A stretch of DNA of 64,000 bases from Gemmatimonadaceae bacterium (GTDB lineage Bacteria; Gemmatimonadota; Gemmatimonadetes; Gemmatimonadales; Gemmatimonadaceae): the NCBI GenBank assembly GCA_020846935.1, contig JADLCY010000011.1:434001-498000 (forward strand), in the 5' to 3' direction. Made by a program: the position numbers and the translations under genes. The notes below the pieces were generated by a model. That model was not told where the DNA came from. It saw only the letters and a list, made by a program, of their open reading frames with translations, and did no database searches. Shown here piece by piece: positions 34,926 to 46,895 of the stretch; position 1 is the first letter of the stretch; each line of letters opens with the position of its first letter.

Positions 34926-37900
34926 ATGCGTACGTCTGGTTCGCCCCGGCAGGTCCTGTCCATCCTCCTCTTTCTCGCCGGCACCGCAGTCAGCGCGCAG
35001 CCCGCGCGTCGTCCGGCGACCGCTGCCGCCCCCAGTCCGGCGGCGCCCACCGTGGCCGAGTCGTTGTTCGCGGGGCTGTCTTACCGCAACATCGGACCGT
35101 CGAACATGTCCGGGCGCATGAGCGACGTGGAGGGCGTGGCCGGCGACCCGTCGATCGTGTACGTCGGGAGCGCGTCCGGAGGCGTCTGGAAGTCGACGAA
35201 CGCCGGCACGACCTGGACGCCGATCTTCGACAAGCAGTCCGTGGCGTCGATCGGCGACCTGGCGCTCGACCCGACCAATCCCGAGGTCGTTTACGTCGGC
35301 ACCGGCGAGGCCAACGTGCGGAACTCGGTGAGCTTTGGCAACGGCGTGTACAAGACCACGGATGGTGGCAAGACGTGGCGGCACCTCGGCCTCGCCGATA
35401 CGCGGCATATCTCGCGCATCGTGGTGAACCCGCGCGATCCGCGAAAGGTCTACGTCGCCGCCGTTGGCCACGCCTTTGGGCCGAACGAGGAGCGGGGCGT
35501 GTTCATGTCGGAAGACGGTGGTGAGCACTGGACGAAGGTGCTGTACACCGACGCCGTGCACGGCGCGGCGGACCTCGACATCGACCCGGTGAATCCCAAT
35601 CGGCTGTATGCGGCCCTGTGGTACTTCGACCGCAAGCAGTGGACGTTCCGCTCGGGCGACGAGCAAGGTGGCATCTACCGCTCGGTCGACGGCGGGAAGA
35701 CCTGGACGAAGGCGACGAAGGGTCTGCCGAAGCTCATGGGGCGCGTCGGGATCAAGGTGGCGCCCTCGTCTCCCAACGTGGTGTACGCGGTCGCCGAGAC
35801 CCGCGAGGGCTACGTCTTCAGGTCCACGGACCATGGCGAGACGTGGGTGAAGACCAGCGACAACGCGCACACGCTCGGCCGGGGTTTCTATTACGCCGAC
35901 CTCCGGGTGGACCCGACCAACGCCGATCGCCTCTACACGTTAGGCATGGCGTTCTCGTTTTCGGTGGATGGCGGCAGCACGTTCCGCCCGATGACGGGGA
36001 ATTTTCACGGCGACCACCAGACGATGTGGATCGACCCCATGAACCCGCGGCGCATGTTCATGGGTGATGACGGCGGGATGAACGTCTCGTACGACCAGGG
36101 CCGGCAGTGGGAGTGGTATCCGAACCTCCCGGTGGGACAGTTCTACCAGGTGTCCTACGACATGCGCGAGCCGTTCTACCACCTCGCCGGCGGGCTGCAG
36201 GACAACGGCGTGTGGACCGGCCCGTCGCGCGTGCGCGGGGCGTCGATCCTCATCGACGACTGGCGCTTCATCCAGAATGGCGACGGCTACTACGCCGTCT
36301 CGCATCCCGACAACCCGGACCTGTTCCTCTCCGACTACCAGGCCGGCGGCATCCAGGCGACCAACCTCCAGACCTACGAGCAGCGCGAGGCCAGCCCGCA
36401 GATCAAGCGCATGGACGGCTACCCGGCGGATAGCAACCAGGTGCGCTTCAACTGGAACGCGCCGATCGTGAAGTCGCCACACGACGGCAAGATCGTGTAT
36501 TTCGCCGGCAACATCGTGTACAAGTCGTCGGACTGGGGCCGCACGTGGACGGCGATCTCGCCCGACCTCTCGAAGAACGATCGATCCCGACAGGGGGATG
36601 CCGGCGGCCCGGTCCTCAAGGAGAACACGGTCGCCGAGTACTACGGCAACGTGTTCTCGTTCGCCGAATCGCCGGTGCAGGCCGGCGTGCTCTGGGCAGG
36701 AACGGACGATGGCAACCTGCAGGTCTCGCGCGACGCGGGTCGGACGTGGTCCAACGTGGCAGCCAACGTACCGGGCGTCGGCCCGGACGCGGTGGTCTCC
36801 GGCGTGGAGCCGTCTCGCACAGCGGCCGGCACCGCGTACGCCACGTTCGAGCGGCGAATGATGGACGACTTCCGCCCCTACGTGTACAAGACGACCGACT
36901 TCGGGCGGACGTGGACGAACATCACGGGGAACCTGCCCGCAGACAACTACGTGCAGGTGATCCGCGAGGACCCGAAGAACGCGAGCCTGCTCTATGTCGG
37001 CACGGAACTGGGGCTCTACGCGTCATGGAGCGGCGGCTCCGACTGGACGCGGCTGCACCTCGGCAACCTCCCGCCGGTCGCGGTGCATGAAGTGCTCGTG
37101 CATCCGCGCGACAATGACCTCGTGCTCGCCACGCACGGACGCGCCCTCTGGGTGTTCGACGATGCCTCGGCGATCCAGCAGATGACGCCCGCCATCGCAC
37201 GCAAGGCGGCGCACCTGTTCACTCCGCGGGTAGCCACGCGCTTCAACCAGGGTGACCAGAAGTGGAACTGGGGGAACAAGCAGTTCCGCGGCGCCAACAC
37301 GCCATACGGCGCGCTGGTGACCTACTGGCTGGGCGCAAAGCCGGCGGACTCCGCGCTTCGCATCGAGGTGCTGCAGGAGGGCCGTGTGATCCGCACGCTG
37401 CGGCGACCGACGACCAACCAGGGGTTCAACCGCGTTGCGTGGGATCTGCGCATGGACGCGCCCAAGGTGCTGAGCGACATGCCCGCCGACTCGTCGGACC
37501 CCGGCGACTGGCGCGGGCGCCCGGTGGGCCCGCAGGTGCTGCCAGGTCAATACGCCATCCGGCTGACCGTGGGCGGCGATGTGCAGGAGCAGCCCCTGAC
37601 CGTACGCATCGACCCCACGTCGCAAACCACGCTGGCCGAGCTGCAGCAGCAGTTCGAGCAGGCCACGCGACTGAACGCGGTGATCGCGAACATCATTGAC
37701 GCCGAGCGCAACCTCGTGGCCTTCAAGGGCCAGGTGGACGAGCGCCGAACGACGGGCCGCGAGATGCGCGGTGACGCAGCGCGCGAGATGTCGGCAGCGG
37801 CGGGCGAGGAGATCGGGAAGCTGGACTCGGTGCGCTTGCAGCTGACGCGTCCGCGCCCGGATGCGGTGCCGTTCTACTCGGAGGGCCCGCGTCCGCTCGA

Positions 37901-38117
37901 GCGCGCGATGAGCCTGATGGGTGCGATCGACAACGGTCTGTCACCGATCATTGACGGACAACGCGAGTACATGGGCGATGTTCGGCGCGACGTACTGACC
38001 GTGATCGACATGGCTGAGCGCCAGGTCGACGCTACCGCACGCCGCATGAATCCGCTGCTGCAGGCGCTTGGTCTCCCGGCGCTCGTGATTCCTCCTCGCA
38101 AGCAGGCCGCCATGTAG
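34926..38117 (+). CDS. Secreted BNR/sortilin-type beta-propeller protein
   Basis: 1063 residues with a signal peptide cut after AVSA (ahead of AQPARR). At least eight Asp-box/BNR motifs of the form S-x-D-x-G-x-T-W (STNAGTTW, TTDGGKTW, SEDGGEHW, SVDGGKTW, STDHGETW, SSDWGRTW, SRDAGRTW, TTDFGRTW) describe two VPS10/exo-sialidase-like propellers spanning about 50-760. After that come an Ig-like strand region (about 800-900) and a helical C-terminus (about 915-1063). Such proteins are annotated as glycosyl hydrolases, but no catalytic set is obvious. A clean AAGGAG site precedes the ATG. A Leu-TTA in CGTTAGGC is at 35938. Confidence 0.88.
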   Translation: MRTSGSPRQVLSILLFLAGTAVSAQPARRPATAAAPSPAAPTVAESLFAGLSYRNIGPSNMSGRMSDVEGVAGDPSIVYVGSASGGVWKSTNAGTTWTPIFDKQSVASIGDLALDPTNPEVVYVGTGEANVRNSVSFGNGVYKTTDGGKTWRHLGLADTRHISRIVVNPRDPRKVYVAAVGHAFGPNEERGVFMSEDGGEHWTKVLYTDAVHGAADLDIDPVNPNRLYAALWYFDRKQWTFRSGDEQGGIYRSVDGGKTWTKATKGLPKLMGRVGIKVAPSSPNVVYAVAETREGYVFRSTDHGETWVKTSDNAHTLGRGFYYADLRVDPTNADRLYTLGMAFSFSVDGGSTFRPMTGNFHGDHQTMWIDPMNPRRMFMGDDGGMNVSYDQGRQWEWYPNLPVGQFYQVSYDMREPFYHLAGGLQDNGVWTGPSRVRGASILIDDWRFIQNGDGYYAVSHPDNPDLFLSDYQAGGIQATNLQTYEQREASPQIKRMDGYPADSNQVRFNWNAPIVKSPHDGKIVYFAGNIVYKSSDWGRTWTAISPDLSKNDRSRQGDAGGPVLKENTVAEYYGNVFSFAESPVQAGVLWAGTDDGNLQVSRDAGRTWSNVAANVPGVGPDAVVSGVEPSRTAAGTAYATFERRMMDDFRPYVYKTTDFGRTWTNITGNLPADNYVQVIREDPKNASLLYVGTELGLYASWSGGSDWTRLHLGNLPPVAVHEVLVHPRDNDLVLATHGRALWVFDDASAIQQMTPAIARKAAHLFTPRVATRFNQGDQKWNWGNKQFRGANTPYGALVTYWLGAKPADSALRIEVLQEGRVIRTLRRPTTNQGFNRVAWDLRMDAPKVLSDMPADSSDPGDWRGRPVGPQVLPGQYAIRLTVGGDVQEQPLTVRIDPTSQTTLAELQQQFEQATRLNAVIANIIDAERNLVAFKGQVDERRTTGREMRGDAAREMSAAAGEEIGKLDSVRLQLTRPRPDAVPFYSEGPRPLERAMSLMGAIDNGLSPIIDGQREYMGDVRRDVLTVIDMAERQVDATARRMNPLLQALGLPALVIPPRKQAAM

Positions 38118-38205
38118 TCATTTCAGCGACCTACATGCGCCGTGCGTTCGGCGTTGTGCCGGGCCGCGATCCTGTCGGGCGCAGGAGCAGCGCCAGGTGT
38201 GTGCC

Positions 38206-39591
38206 CTACGCCTGGCCGAACGCCCGGTAGATGGGATACTCGGCGGTGCGCACCCAGGGTTCGGCTTCGTAGACGGCGATCCCCTCGCTCGTGATCCGAT
38301 GCGACACGAGCGGGAGGGGCGGCTCCGCTTCCTCGGCGATCGTGATGGCCTCGGACAGAGTGGCGGCGCCGGCGGCAACGCCGGCCTCGTCGCGCGCAAA
38401 GATGCTGGCCAGCGGTTCACCCGCCTTGACGACGTCACCCGGTCGCGCGCGGATCACGAAACCCACGCTGGGGTCGATGGGATCGTCCATCGAGCGCCGA
38501 CCGCCGCCGAGGGCAATGATGCCGCGCCCGATCGCGCGCGGCTCCACGCGCGCCACGACACCCGGGCGCGGCGCCGTGTAGAACTCGACGACGCGCGCCT
38601 GCGGCAGGAGCGACGGATCGTCCACGACACGCGGATCGCCGCCCTGGGCCGCGATGACCTCCTGAAAGCGCTCCAGCGCCTTCCCCGAGGCGATGGCCAC
38701 CTCCATGCGACGCCGCGCTTCGTCGACGCTGCGGGCCACGCCGGCGATGGTGAGCATTTCTGCACCGAGCGTGTAGGTGACCTCCATGACGTCGGGCGGA
38801 CCTTCACCGTGCAGCGCGTGGATCGCCTCCTCCACCTCGAGCGCGTTGCCGCAGGCACGGCCCAGGGGGCGATCCATCGCCGTCATCATGCAGGTGACCG
38901 GCACATCGTGCGCAGAGCCGAGGGCGATCATGAGGCGCGACAGTTCGACGCCGCGATCGAAGTCCGGCAGGAAGGCGCCCGACCCGCGCTTGACGTCGAC
39001 GACGAGACCCGAGAGCCCTTCGGCGAGCTTCTTGCTCATGATCGAGGCCGCGATCAGCGGGATCGACTCCACGGTACCGGTCGCGTCACGCAGCGCGTAG
39101 AGCCGCCGATCGACCGGGGCGATCTCGCGACTCTGGCCGATGAGCGCACAGCCAAGCGTTCGCAACTGCGCGCGGACCTCGGCCAGGGTGAGCGTGGTGC
39201 GGAAGCCGGGAATGGCCTCGAGTTTGTCGAGCGTGCCGCCGGTGTGACCCAGGCTGCGACCGGACATCATGGGCACCGCGACGCCGAGCGATGCGATCAG
39301 CGGGGCCAGGAGCAGCGAGACCTTGTCGCCTACACCACCCGTGGAGTGCTTGTCAACACGGGGGACGCCGAGGTCACTGAGGTCGAGCACGGCGCCGCTG
39401 TGGAGCATCGCGCGGGTGAGCGATGCCGCTTCGTCGTGGTCGAGCCCGCGCAGGCAGGCGGCCATGAGGAAGGCCGCCATCTGATAGTCGGGAACCTCAC
39501 CGTGATCGTAGGCACGGGTGAGCGCCTCCCATTCGGCGGGCTCGAGGCGACCACCGTCGCGCTTTCGTTCGATCAATCGCGTCGCGAGCAT
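38206..39591 (-). CDS. deoA: Thymidine/pyrimidine-nucleoside phosphorylase
   Basis: Splits thymidine (or uridine) with phosphate to base and deoxyribose-1-phosphate. From the ATG at 39591 (MLATRLIERKRDGGRLEPAEW) it has 461 residues, aligning with the usual start; an ATG at 39633 would add 14 unrelated residues. The phosphate-binding motif KHSTGGVGDKVSL is at 81-93, with SGRSLGHTGGTLDKLEAIPG and SIMSKKLAEG following. The C-terminal PYNP domain (about 340-461) is present. The gene is convergent with the BNR gene. Confidence 0.95.
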   Translation of the reverse strand: MLATRLIERKRDGGRLEPAEWEALTRAYDHGEVPDYQMAAFLMAACLRGLDHDEAASLTRAMLHSGAVLDLSDLGVPRVDKHSTGGVGDKVSLLLAPLIASLGVAVPMMSGRSLGHTGGTLDKLEAIPGFRTTLTLAEVRAQLRTLGCALIGQSREIAPVDRRLYALRDATGTVESIPLIAASIMSKKLAEGLSGLVVDVKRGSGAFLPDFDRGVELSRLMIALGSAHDVPVTCMMTAMDRPLGRACGNALEVEEAIHALHGEGPPDVMEVTYTLGAEMLTIAGVARSVDEARRRMEVAIASGKALERFQEVIAAQGGDPRVVDDPSLLPQARVVEFYTAPRPGVVARVEPRAIGRGIIALGGGRRSMDDPIDPSVGFVIRARPGDVVKAGEPLASIFARDEAGVAAGAATLSEAITIAEEAEPPLPLVSHRITSEGIAVYEAEPWVRTAEYPIYRAFGQA

Positions 39592-39677
39592 CTGGCAGCC
39601 TAGCGGGGTATACTGGGGCACCCCCCCGTACATCGGTGGTCAGGCCGACTGCTCCCGGCCGGGCCCATCACCCTGAA

Positions 39678-40457
39678 ATGACGATGATCAGTCAGCGTAC
39701 GAAGAGTCTGGTATGGATCGTGAGCGCGATTCTCGCACCTCGGGCGTCGTTTGGCCAGAGTGCGTCGGAGCGGGTCGCGCTCGGCAACCAGGAGCACGCG
39801 GCGTTCCGGCCGGTGCAGGCGCTTGCGCACTACGAGGCCGCGCTCGCGGTGGACAGCACGAATGCCGAAGCCCTGGGCAAGGCGTCCCAGACCGCGGTGG
39901 ACGTCGGCGAACAGGAGAAGGATGCGACCAGGAGAAAGGAGCTGTTTCGGCGAGGTGAAGCGTACGCGCGGCGCGCGGTGGCGGCCGACCCGAGGAGCGC
40001 CGAGTATCAGTTCGACCTCGCGCGTGCCCTGGGGCGCACGGCGTTGAGCGTTGGCGTGCGCGAGCGTGTGCGCTACGCGACGGAGATCCGGGCCGTGGCA
40101 CTGGAAGCGCTGCGCCTTGATCCGAACCATCCAGGGGCCTTGCACGTAATGGGAGTCTGGAACGCCGAAGTGATGCGATTGAACGGCGTGGAACGGTTCT
40201 TCGCGAAGAACCTGTTGGGCGGACGGGTATTCTCGCAGGCGAGCTGGAAGGACGCCCTCTCGTACATGGAGAAGGCGGTGGCCGTGGATCCCGTGCGGCT
40301 GACCCACAAGCTCGACCTGGCAAAGATCTACCTTGACGTGGACAGCACGGCAAAGGCGCGCGAGCAGCTGGAAGCCGTGGTGCAAGGCACTCAGACCGAC
40401 TACAACGACCCGCTCTACAAGGCCGAAGCCGACGCCCTGCTGCGCAAACTGAAGTAG
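39678..40457 (+). CDS. Secreted TPR-repeat protein, RMDN-like
   Basis: 259 residues from the ATG at 39678, with a signal peptide ending in ASFG ahead of QSASERVA. Three or four TPR-like helical pairs follow: ALAHYEAALAVDSTNAEALGKAS, EAYARRAVAADPRSAEYQFDLAR, ALEALRLDPNHPGALHVMGVW and ALSYMEKAVAVDPVRLTHKLDLAKIYL. The middle block (MGVWNAEVMRLNGVERFFAKNLLGG) resembles the regulator-of-microtubule-dynamics (RMDN) family seen in bacteria and eukaryotes. It is probably a periplasmic scaffold; its function is unknown. Confidence 0.75.
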   Translation: MTMISQRTKSLVWIVSAILAPRASFGQSASERVALGNQEHAAFRPVQALAHYEAALAVDSTNAEALGKASQTAVDVGEQEKDATRRKELFRRGEAYARRAVAADPRSAEYQFDLARALGRTALSVGVRERVRYATEIRAVALEALRLDPNHPGALHVMGVWNAEVMRLNGVERFFAKNLLGGRVFSQASWKDALSYMEKAVAVDPVRLTHKLDLAKIYLDVDSTAKAREQLEAVVQGTQTDYNDPLYKAEADALLRKLK

Positions 40458-40513
40458 GCGGCGCGACAACCGGCGCCGGGCAGCGCGGGCGGCAGGCGTG
40501 GGAGGAACCGAGC

Positions 40514-40894
40514 GTGACGGCATCGGACCAGCACGTGGTGCTGCTGATCGAGGACAACGAGGACACGCGCATCGTGTACTCGACGATCCTGCGGCACCAC
40601 GGCTATCGCACGATCGAGGCCGTGGATGGCGAGGAGGGTGTCGCACGCGCGGCGGAAGTCGCGCCGGACGTGGTGATCCTCGACATCTCACTCCCCCGCA
40701 TGGACGGATGGGCAGTGGCAAAGCGCCTGCGCAGCGAACCCGCCACCGCCACGGTGCCAATGCTGGCGTTGACCGCGCATGCCTCCCCTGGTGACCGTGA
40801 TCGGGCGCGGCGCGAGGGGTTCAACGGATACCTCGCCAAGCCGTGCGACCCGGCGGCCGTTCTCGCCGAGGTGCGCCGGCTCCTGGCGACGTGA
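40514..40894 (+). CDS. Stand-alone response-regulator receiver domain (CheY-like)
   Basis: 126 residues from the GTG at 40514. The acidic pocket (E13, D14), the phospho-acceptor D57 (VVILDISLPRMDG), T87 and K109 (LAKPCD) are all present. There is no output domain and no histidine kinase nearby, so the cognate kinase is encoded elsewhere. Confidence 0.95.
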   Translation: MTASDQHVVLLIEDNEDTRIVYSTILRHHGYRTIEAVDGEEGVARAAEVAPDVVILDISLPRMDGWAVAKRLRSEPATATVPMLALTAHASPGDRDRARREGFNGYLAKPCDPAAVLAEVRRLLAT

Positions 40895-40915
40895 CGCGCG
40901 AGGCGGGGGCGATAG

Positions 40916-42979
<2,064 letters not shown>

Positions 42980-42990
42980 ACGCACTCCAT

Positions 42991-43551
42991 ATGCCTCAGC
43001 CACTCGACCTCACCGGACACGGCATGCTCGCCCTGACGCGCGCTTCCCTGAGTACCCTGCGGAACGCGCTGTTGCGCGACGGCGGGCCCGACGCAGCGAT
43101 CTATCTCCAGGAAGCGGGCTATGCGGGCGGCGACGCCATGTGGCTCGCGTTCCGTCGCTGGCTTGGCGAGCGCAGCGACATCGCTGCCGAGGATCTCGAC
43201 GTCCCCGCATTTGAAGCGCGACTCTCGGAGTTCCTGCGCGACGCCGGATGGGGCAACGTGACGATCGGGTCGATCGACGATGTGGTGGCCACGATCGACT
43301 CGTCGGACTGGGGTGAGGCGGATCCGGCGAGCCAGATGGACCACCCCTGCTGCCACCTCACGACCGGACTGTTCGCTGATCTGTTCGGGCGCATTGCGGG
43401 CCACACGGTGGCGGTGCTCGAAGTCGAATGCCGATCAGCCGGGGCGGACCAGTGCCGCTTTCTGGTGGGAAGTCCCGAAGTGATGGAGTCGATTTACGAC
43501 GACATGGGTCGTGGGATCCCCTACGCGGATGCGGTGGCCGCCTGCGTGTAG
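42991..43551 (+). CDS. V4R (4-vinyl-reductase-like) domain protein
   Basis: 186 residues from the ATG at 42991. The V4R domain spans about 95-165 and contains the Cys pattern of the family: HPCCHLTTG (C120, C121), EVECRSAG (C147) and DQCRFLVG (C155). V4R domains bind small ligands or metal and occur in chlorophyll biosynthesis (BchJ) and in signalling proteins. This one has no partner domain. It may be cotranscribed with ligA, but the functional link is not evident. The 291 bases after it (43552-43842) hold a palindrome at 43582-43593 and the ribosome-binding site of the next gene. Confidence 0.8.
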   Translation: MPQPLDLTGHGMLALTRASLSTLRNALLRDGGPDAAIYLQEAGYAGGDAMWLAFRRWLGERSDIAAEDLDVPAFEARLSEFLRDAGWGNVTIGSIDDVVATIDSSDWGEADPASQMDHPCCHLTTGLFADLFGRIAGHTVAVLEVECRSAGADQCRFLVGSPEVMESIYDDMGRGIPYADAVAACV

Positions 43552-43842
43552 TCCATCACGCTTCACTGCACGGGGGGCGGCGCGACGCGTCGCCCCTCGC
43601 TCGATTTCGACGGTCTGGAGCACGGGTCGAGTTCGGAGATCGTGTCGCCGGTGACGCCGGGTCCCGCCGAACCGGATTGCTGTCGAGTCCGGCGACAGCC
43701 TGACATCCCGCCAGCCCACGTTCCTTGCGTGCGAGCCTGCCGCACCTCACGTTGACGCGGCGCGCCGCGGCCTGACGCTCCCAGTCGACTTTGTTGTCGC
43801 CACGAGGGACCGGGCGTGCATCACCCCCTTCGGAGGTTTGCG

Positions 43843-46800
43843 ATGCCCAATCGTGCGTTCATGCGCCTGTTTGCGCTGTCGACGGCGCTCGCCCTGCTCG
43901 CCGGCAGGGTGGACGCCCAAGGCTCCACCGGCACCATCCGCGGCACCGTGACGGACTCGGCGGGCCGACGGCCGATCGACGGCGTTCAGGTGACGCTCGT
44001 CGGCACGCTGCTCGGCGCCGTGACCGGCGCGAACGGCGAGTACGTGATTCGAGGTGTGAACGCCGGAACGCACACGGTGCGGGCCGCCAGGCTGGGGTTT
44101 GCGGCCGGCCAGCGGACGGTGACGGTCGCTGGTGGCGGCGATGCCACGGCGGATTTCGTGATGCGTGCGGCCGCGATCAACCTGTCACAGGTGGTGGTCG
44201 TGGGATACGGCACCGCCAATCGGCGTGAAGTGAGCAACGCGGTAGCCACGGTTCGAAGCACGGAACTGGTGCACACGCCGCTGGCGAGCATCGACGGCGC
44301 GCTGCAGGGCAAGGCGCCGGGTCTGCAGGTCGTGCAGAACGCCGGCAACCCGGGCAACGGCATGTCGGTGCGCATCCGCGGCGCTTCGTCCCTTTCGGCG
44401 GGCAATCAGCCGCTCTACGTGATCGACGGCGTGCCGCTGCTCCGGGACAACTACTCGCAGCTTGGCGTCGGCGGACAGGATCTCACGGCCGTGAGTTCGC
44501 TGAGTCCCGACGAGATCGCGTCGATCGACGTGCTCAAGGACGCCTCGGCCGCCGCGATCTATGGCTCCCGCGGGTCCAACGGCGTCGTGCTGATCACCAC
44601 CAAGCGTGGCCAGGCGAACCGACCGCAGATCACCTTCAGCGGATACTACGGCACGCAGAAGGTGTCGAAGAAGGTGAACATGCTCAACGCAAAGGAGTAC
44701 GTCGCCTACTTCAATGAAGCGGCAAAGAACGACGGGTACGCGGACGACGAGCTTCCGTTTCGCCCGGGTGTGGACGATTCCGTCGACACGGACTGGCAGG
44801 ATGAGGTCCTGCGCGCGGCCCCGGTCTTTGATGGATCGCTTGGCATCAGCGGCGGCAGCGACCGGGTAACGTACTTCCTCTCCGGTTCGATGTTCGATCA
44901 ACGCGGCATCGTGGTGGGTTCGAAGTACAACCGGATGAACACGCGTGCCAACCTCGACTTTGCGCCCAACAGTCGCCTGTCATTCCGCACGTCGATCGGC
45001 CTCCTGCGCGAGGACAACGATCGCAACGAGAACGACAACACGATCGACGGGGTGACCACGAACGCGCTGGCGAACCAGCCCAACGTGCCGGCCACGATCC
45101 CGACCGGCGTGGGCTTCAGCTCCACCGACGACGGTCTCGAATACACGAACCCGCTGGCGCTCGGTCGCCTGGACGCCGCCGAGTCGCGCACGATGCGTGC
45201 GCTCGGGAACACGGAGATGCAGTTGCGCATCCGGGACGGGTTGCGGCTCACGGGACGCATCGGGGCGGACGTGCTCAACCTGCGCGACCTGCGCTGGAAC
45301 TCGCCCAAGGTGATCGGCACGTATGCGGCCAGCGCGCGCGGCGTGGCACAGCAGGGCAACACCACGGCCAACAAGTACGTGGCTGAAACGTTCCTGCAGT
45401 ACGACCGTCCGTCGTCTGGTCTCGGACAGCTCTCGCTGGTGGGTGGCGCGAGCACCGAATACAACACGACCGAAGCCGACTTCCTGCAGGGCGAGGGTTT
45501 CGCGAGCGAGAAGTTCCGCTACGTGGGGAACGCGGGCAAGGTGACGTCGTACGACGGCAGCCGCACCGACAACAACCTCGTCGGATTCTTCTCACGCGGT
45601 AACTGGTCGCGCAGTGATCGCTACTTTGCGAGTGCGGCGGTGCGCGCCGACGGCTCGTCGCGCTTTGGCGAGAACAACCGCTACGGCGTGTTCTACTCGG
45701 GATCGCTGGGCTGGGTGGCCAGCGAGGAGTCCTGGCTGGCGTTCCTGCGTCGCGTCGGCGAGGTGAAGGTCCGTGCCAGCTACGGAGAGACCGGCAACCA
45801 GGGCATTCCCGACGACTTTGCGCCGCTCGCGCGATTCGGTCGCGCGAACTACGCCGACGAACCGGGGATCTCACCATCGGCGCTCGGCAACCCGAACCTG
45901 CGGTGGGAGACGACCAAGGAACTCGACTTTGGCCTCGACCTGTCGATGCTCGACGGCCGCGTGGGTCTCGTGGGCGACTACTATCGCAAGCGCACGAACG
46001 ACCTGCTGGTTACGCGACCGATCACCTCGACGTCCGGCTTCACGAGCGTCTGGGCGAACATCGGGAACATCGAGAACAAGGGCTTCGAGCTCCAGGTGAA
46101 CACCGAGGTCCTTCGCGCCAACGCATCGGACGGGCTCTCCTGGGACGCGGACCTGAACATCGCGTGGAACCGCAACGAGGTGATCGCGCTCTACCGCGAC
46201 GAGCCGTTCAACAGCGGCATCCGCAGCATCAACCGCGTGCAGGTCGGTCATCCGCTCGGTTCGTTCCACACGCTGCGCTTCAAGGGCGTGGACCCCGAGA
46301 CCGGTGATGCGATCTACGACGACATCAACGGCGACGGCGACATCACGACGGACGATCGCACGATCGTCGGCAGCCCGCATCCGACGTACTTCGGTGGCTT
46401 CACCAACCGGATTGCGTTCAAGGGATTTGACCTGCGCGCGTTCCTGCAGTTCAGCCAGGGCAATGAAGTCTTCAACGCCATCCGGGTGTTTGCCGATGAC
46501 GGTGGCTACTACTTCGACAACAAGCTGAAGGACTCCTACGAGAAGCGATGGCAGAAGCCCGGCGACCGCGCCGAGCAGCCGCGCCTGAGCTACGACGGCA
46601 CGTCGGGTGCGCGCGACGTCTCCAGCCGGTTTGTCGAGGATGCGTCCTACGTTCGCCTGCAGGAGATCACGCTGGGCTATCGGCTGCCGGCCGCCGTTCG
46701 CCGCAACACGCGGTTCTCCGACGCACGCCTGTTTGTCTCGGGGCGCAACCTGCACACGTGGACGAAGTACTCCGGGTACAACCCTGATGTGAACAGCAAC

Positions 46801-46890
46801 GGTGCGGGCGCTATCGTCTCGCTCGGTACCGACTTCTACGCTTACCCGCTGGCCCGCACGATTTCGTTCGGGATCAGCAGCTCGTGGTGA
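43843..46890 (+). CDS. SusC/RagA-family TonB-dependent outer-membrane transporter
   Basis: 1015 residues from the ATG at 43843, chosen because a strong GGAGG site lies just before it. A signal peptide (cut after RVDA) is followed by a carboxypeptidase-regulatory-like domain (about 30-105), a TonB-box-like VVVVGYGTA and the plug with LQGKAPGLQVVQNAGNPG and PLYVIDGVPL, then a SusC-type barrel ending FGISSSW. GVVLITTKRG is the SusC-family plug signature. It imports large ligands with the lipoprotein SusD partner that follows. Confidence 0.97.
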   Translation: MPNRAFMRLFALSTALALLAGRVDAQGSTGTIRGTVTDSAGRRPIDGVQVTLVGTLLGAVTGANGEYVIRGVNAGTHTVRAARLGFAAGQRTVTVAGGGDATADFVMRAAAINLSQVVVVGYGTANRREVSNAVATVRSTELVHTPLASIDGALQGKAPGLQVVQNAGNPGNGMSVRIRGASSLSAGNQPLYVIDGVPLLRDNYSQLGVGGQDLTAVSSLSPDEIASIDVLKDASAAAIYGSRGSNGVVLITTKRGQANRPQITFSGYYGTQKVSKKVNMLNAKEYVAYFNEAAKNDGYADDELPFRPGVDDSVDTDWQDEVLRAAPVFDGSLGISGGSDRVTYFLSGSMFDQRGIVVGSKYNRMNTRANLDFAPNSRLSFRTSIGLLREDNDRNENDNTIDGVTTNALANQPNVPATIPTGVGFSSTDDGLEYTNPLALGRLDAAESRTMRALGNTEMQLRIRDGLRLTGRIGADVLNLRDLRWNSPKVIGTYAASARGVAQQGNTTANKYVAETFLQYDRPSSGLGQLSLVGGASTEYNTTEADFLQGEGFASEKFRYVGNAGKVTSYDGSRTDNNLVGFFSRGNWSRSDRYFASAAVRADGSSRFGENNRYGVFYSGSLGWVASEESWLAFLRRVGEVKVRASYGETGNQGIPDDFAPLARFGRANYADEPGISPSALGNPNLRWETTKELDFGLDLSMLDGRVGLVGDYYRKRTNDLLVTRPITSTSGFTSVWANIGNIENKGFELQVNTEVLRANASDGLSWDADLNIAWNRNEVIALYRDEPFNSGIRSINRVQVGHPLGSFHTLRFKGVDPETGDAIYDDINGDGDITTDDRTIVGSPHPTYFGGFTNRIAFKGFDLRAFLQFSQGNEVFNAIRVFADDGGYYFDNKLKDSYEKRWQKPGDRAEQPRLSYDGTSGARDVSSRFVEDASYVRLQEITLGYRLPAAVRRNTRFSDARLFVSGRNLHTWTKYSGYNPDVNSNGAGAIVSLGTDFYAYPLARTISFGISSSW

Positions 46891-46895
46891 CCCCC

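Noticed and set aside
43582-43593. GCGACGCGTCGC palindrome after the V4R gene
   Set aside because: Perfect 12-base palindrome, but it has no loop or T-run and such words are expected by chance at this GC content.
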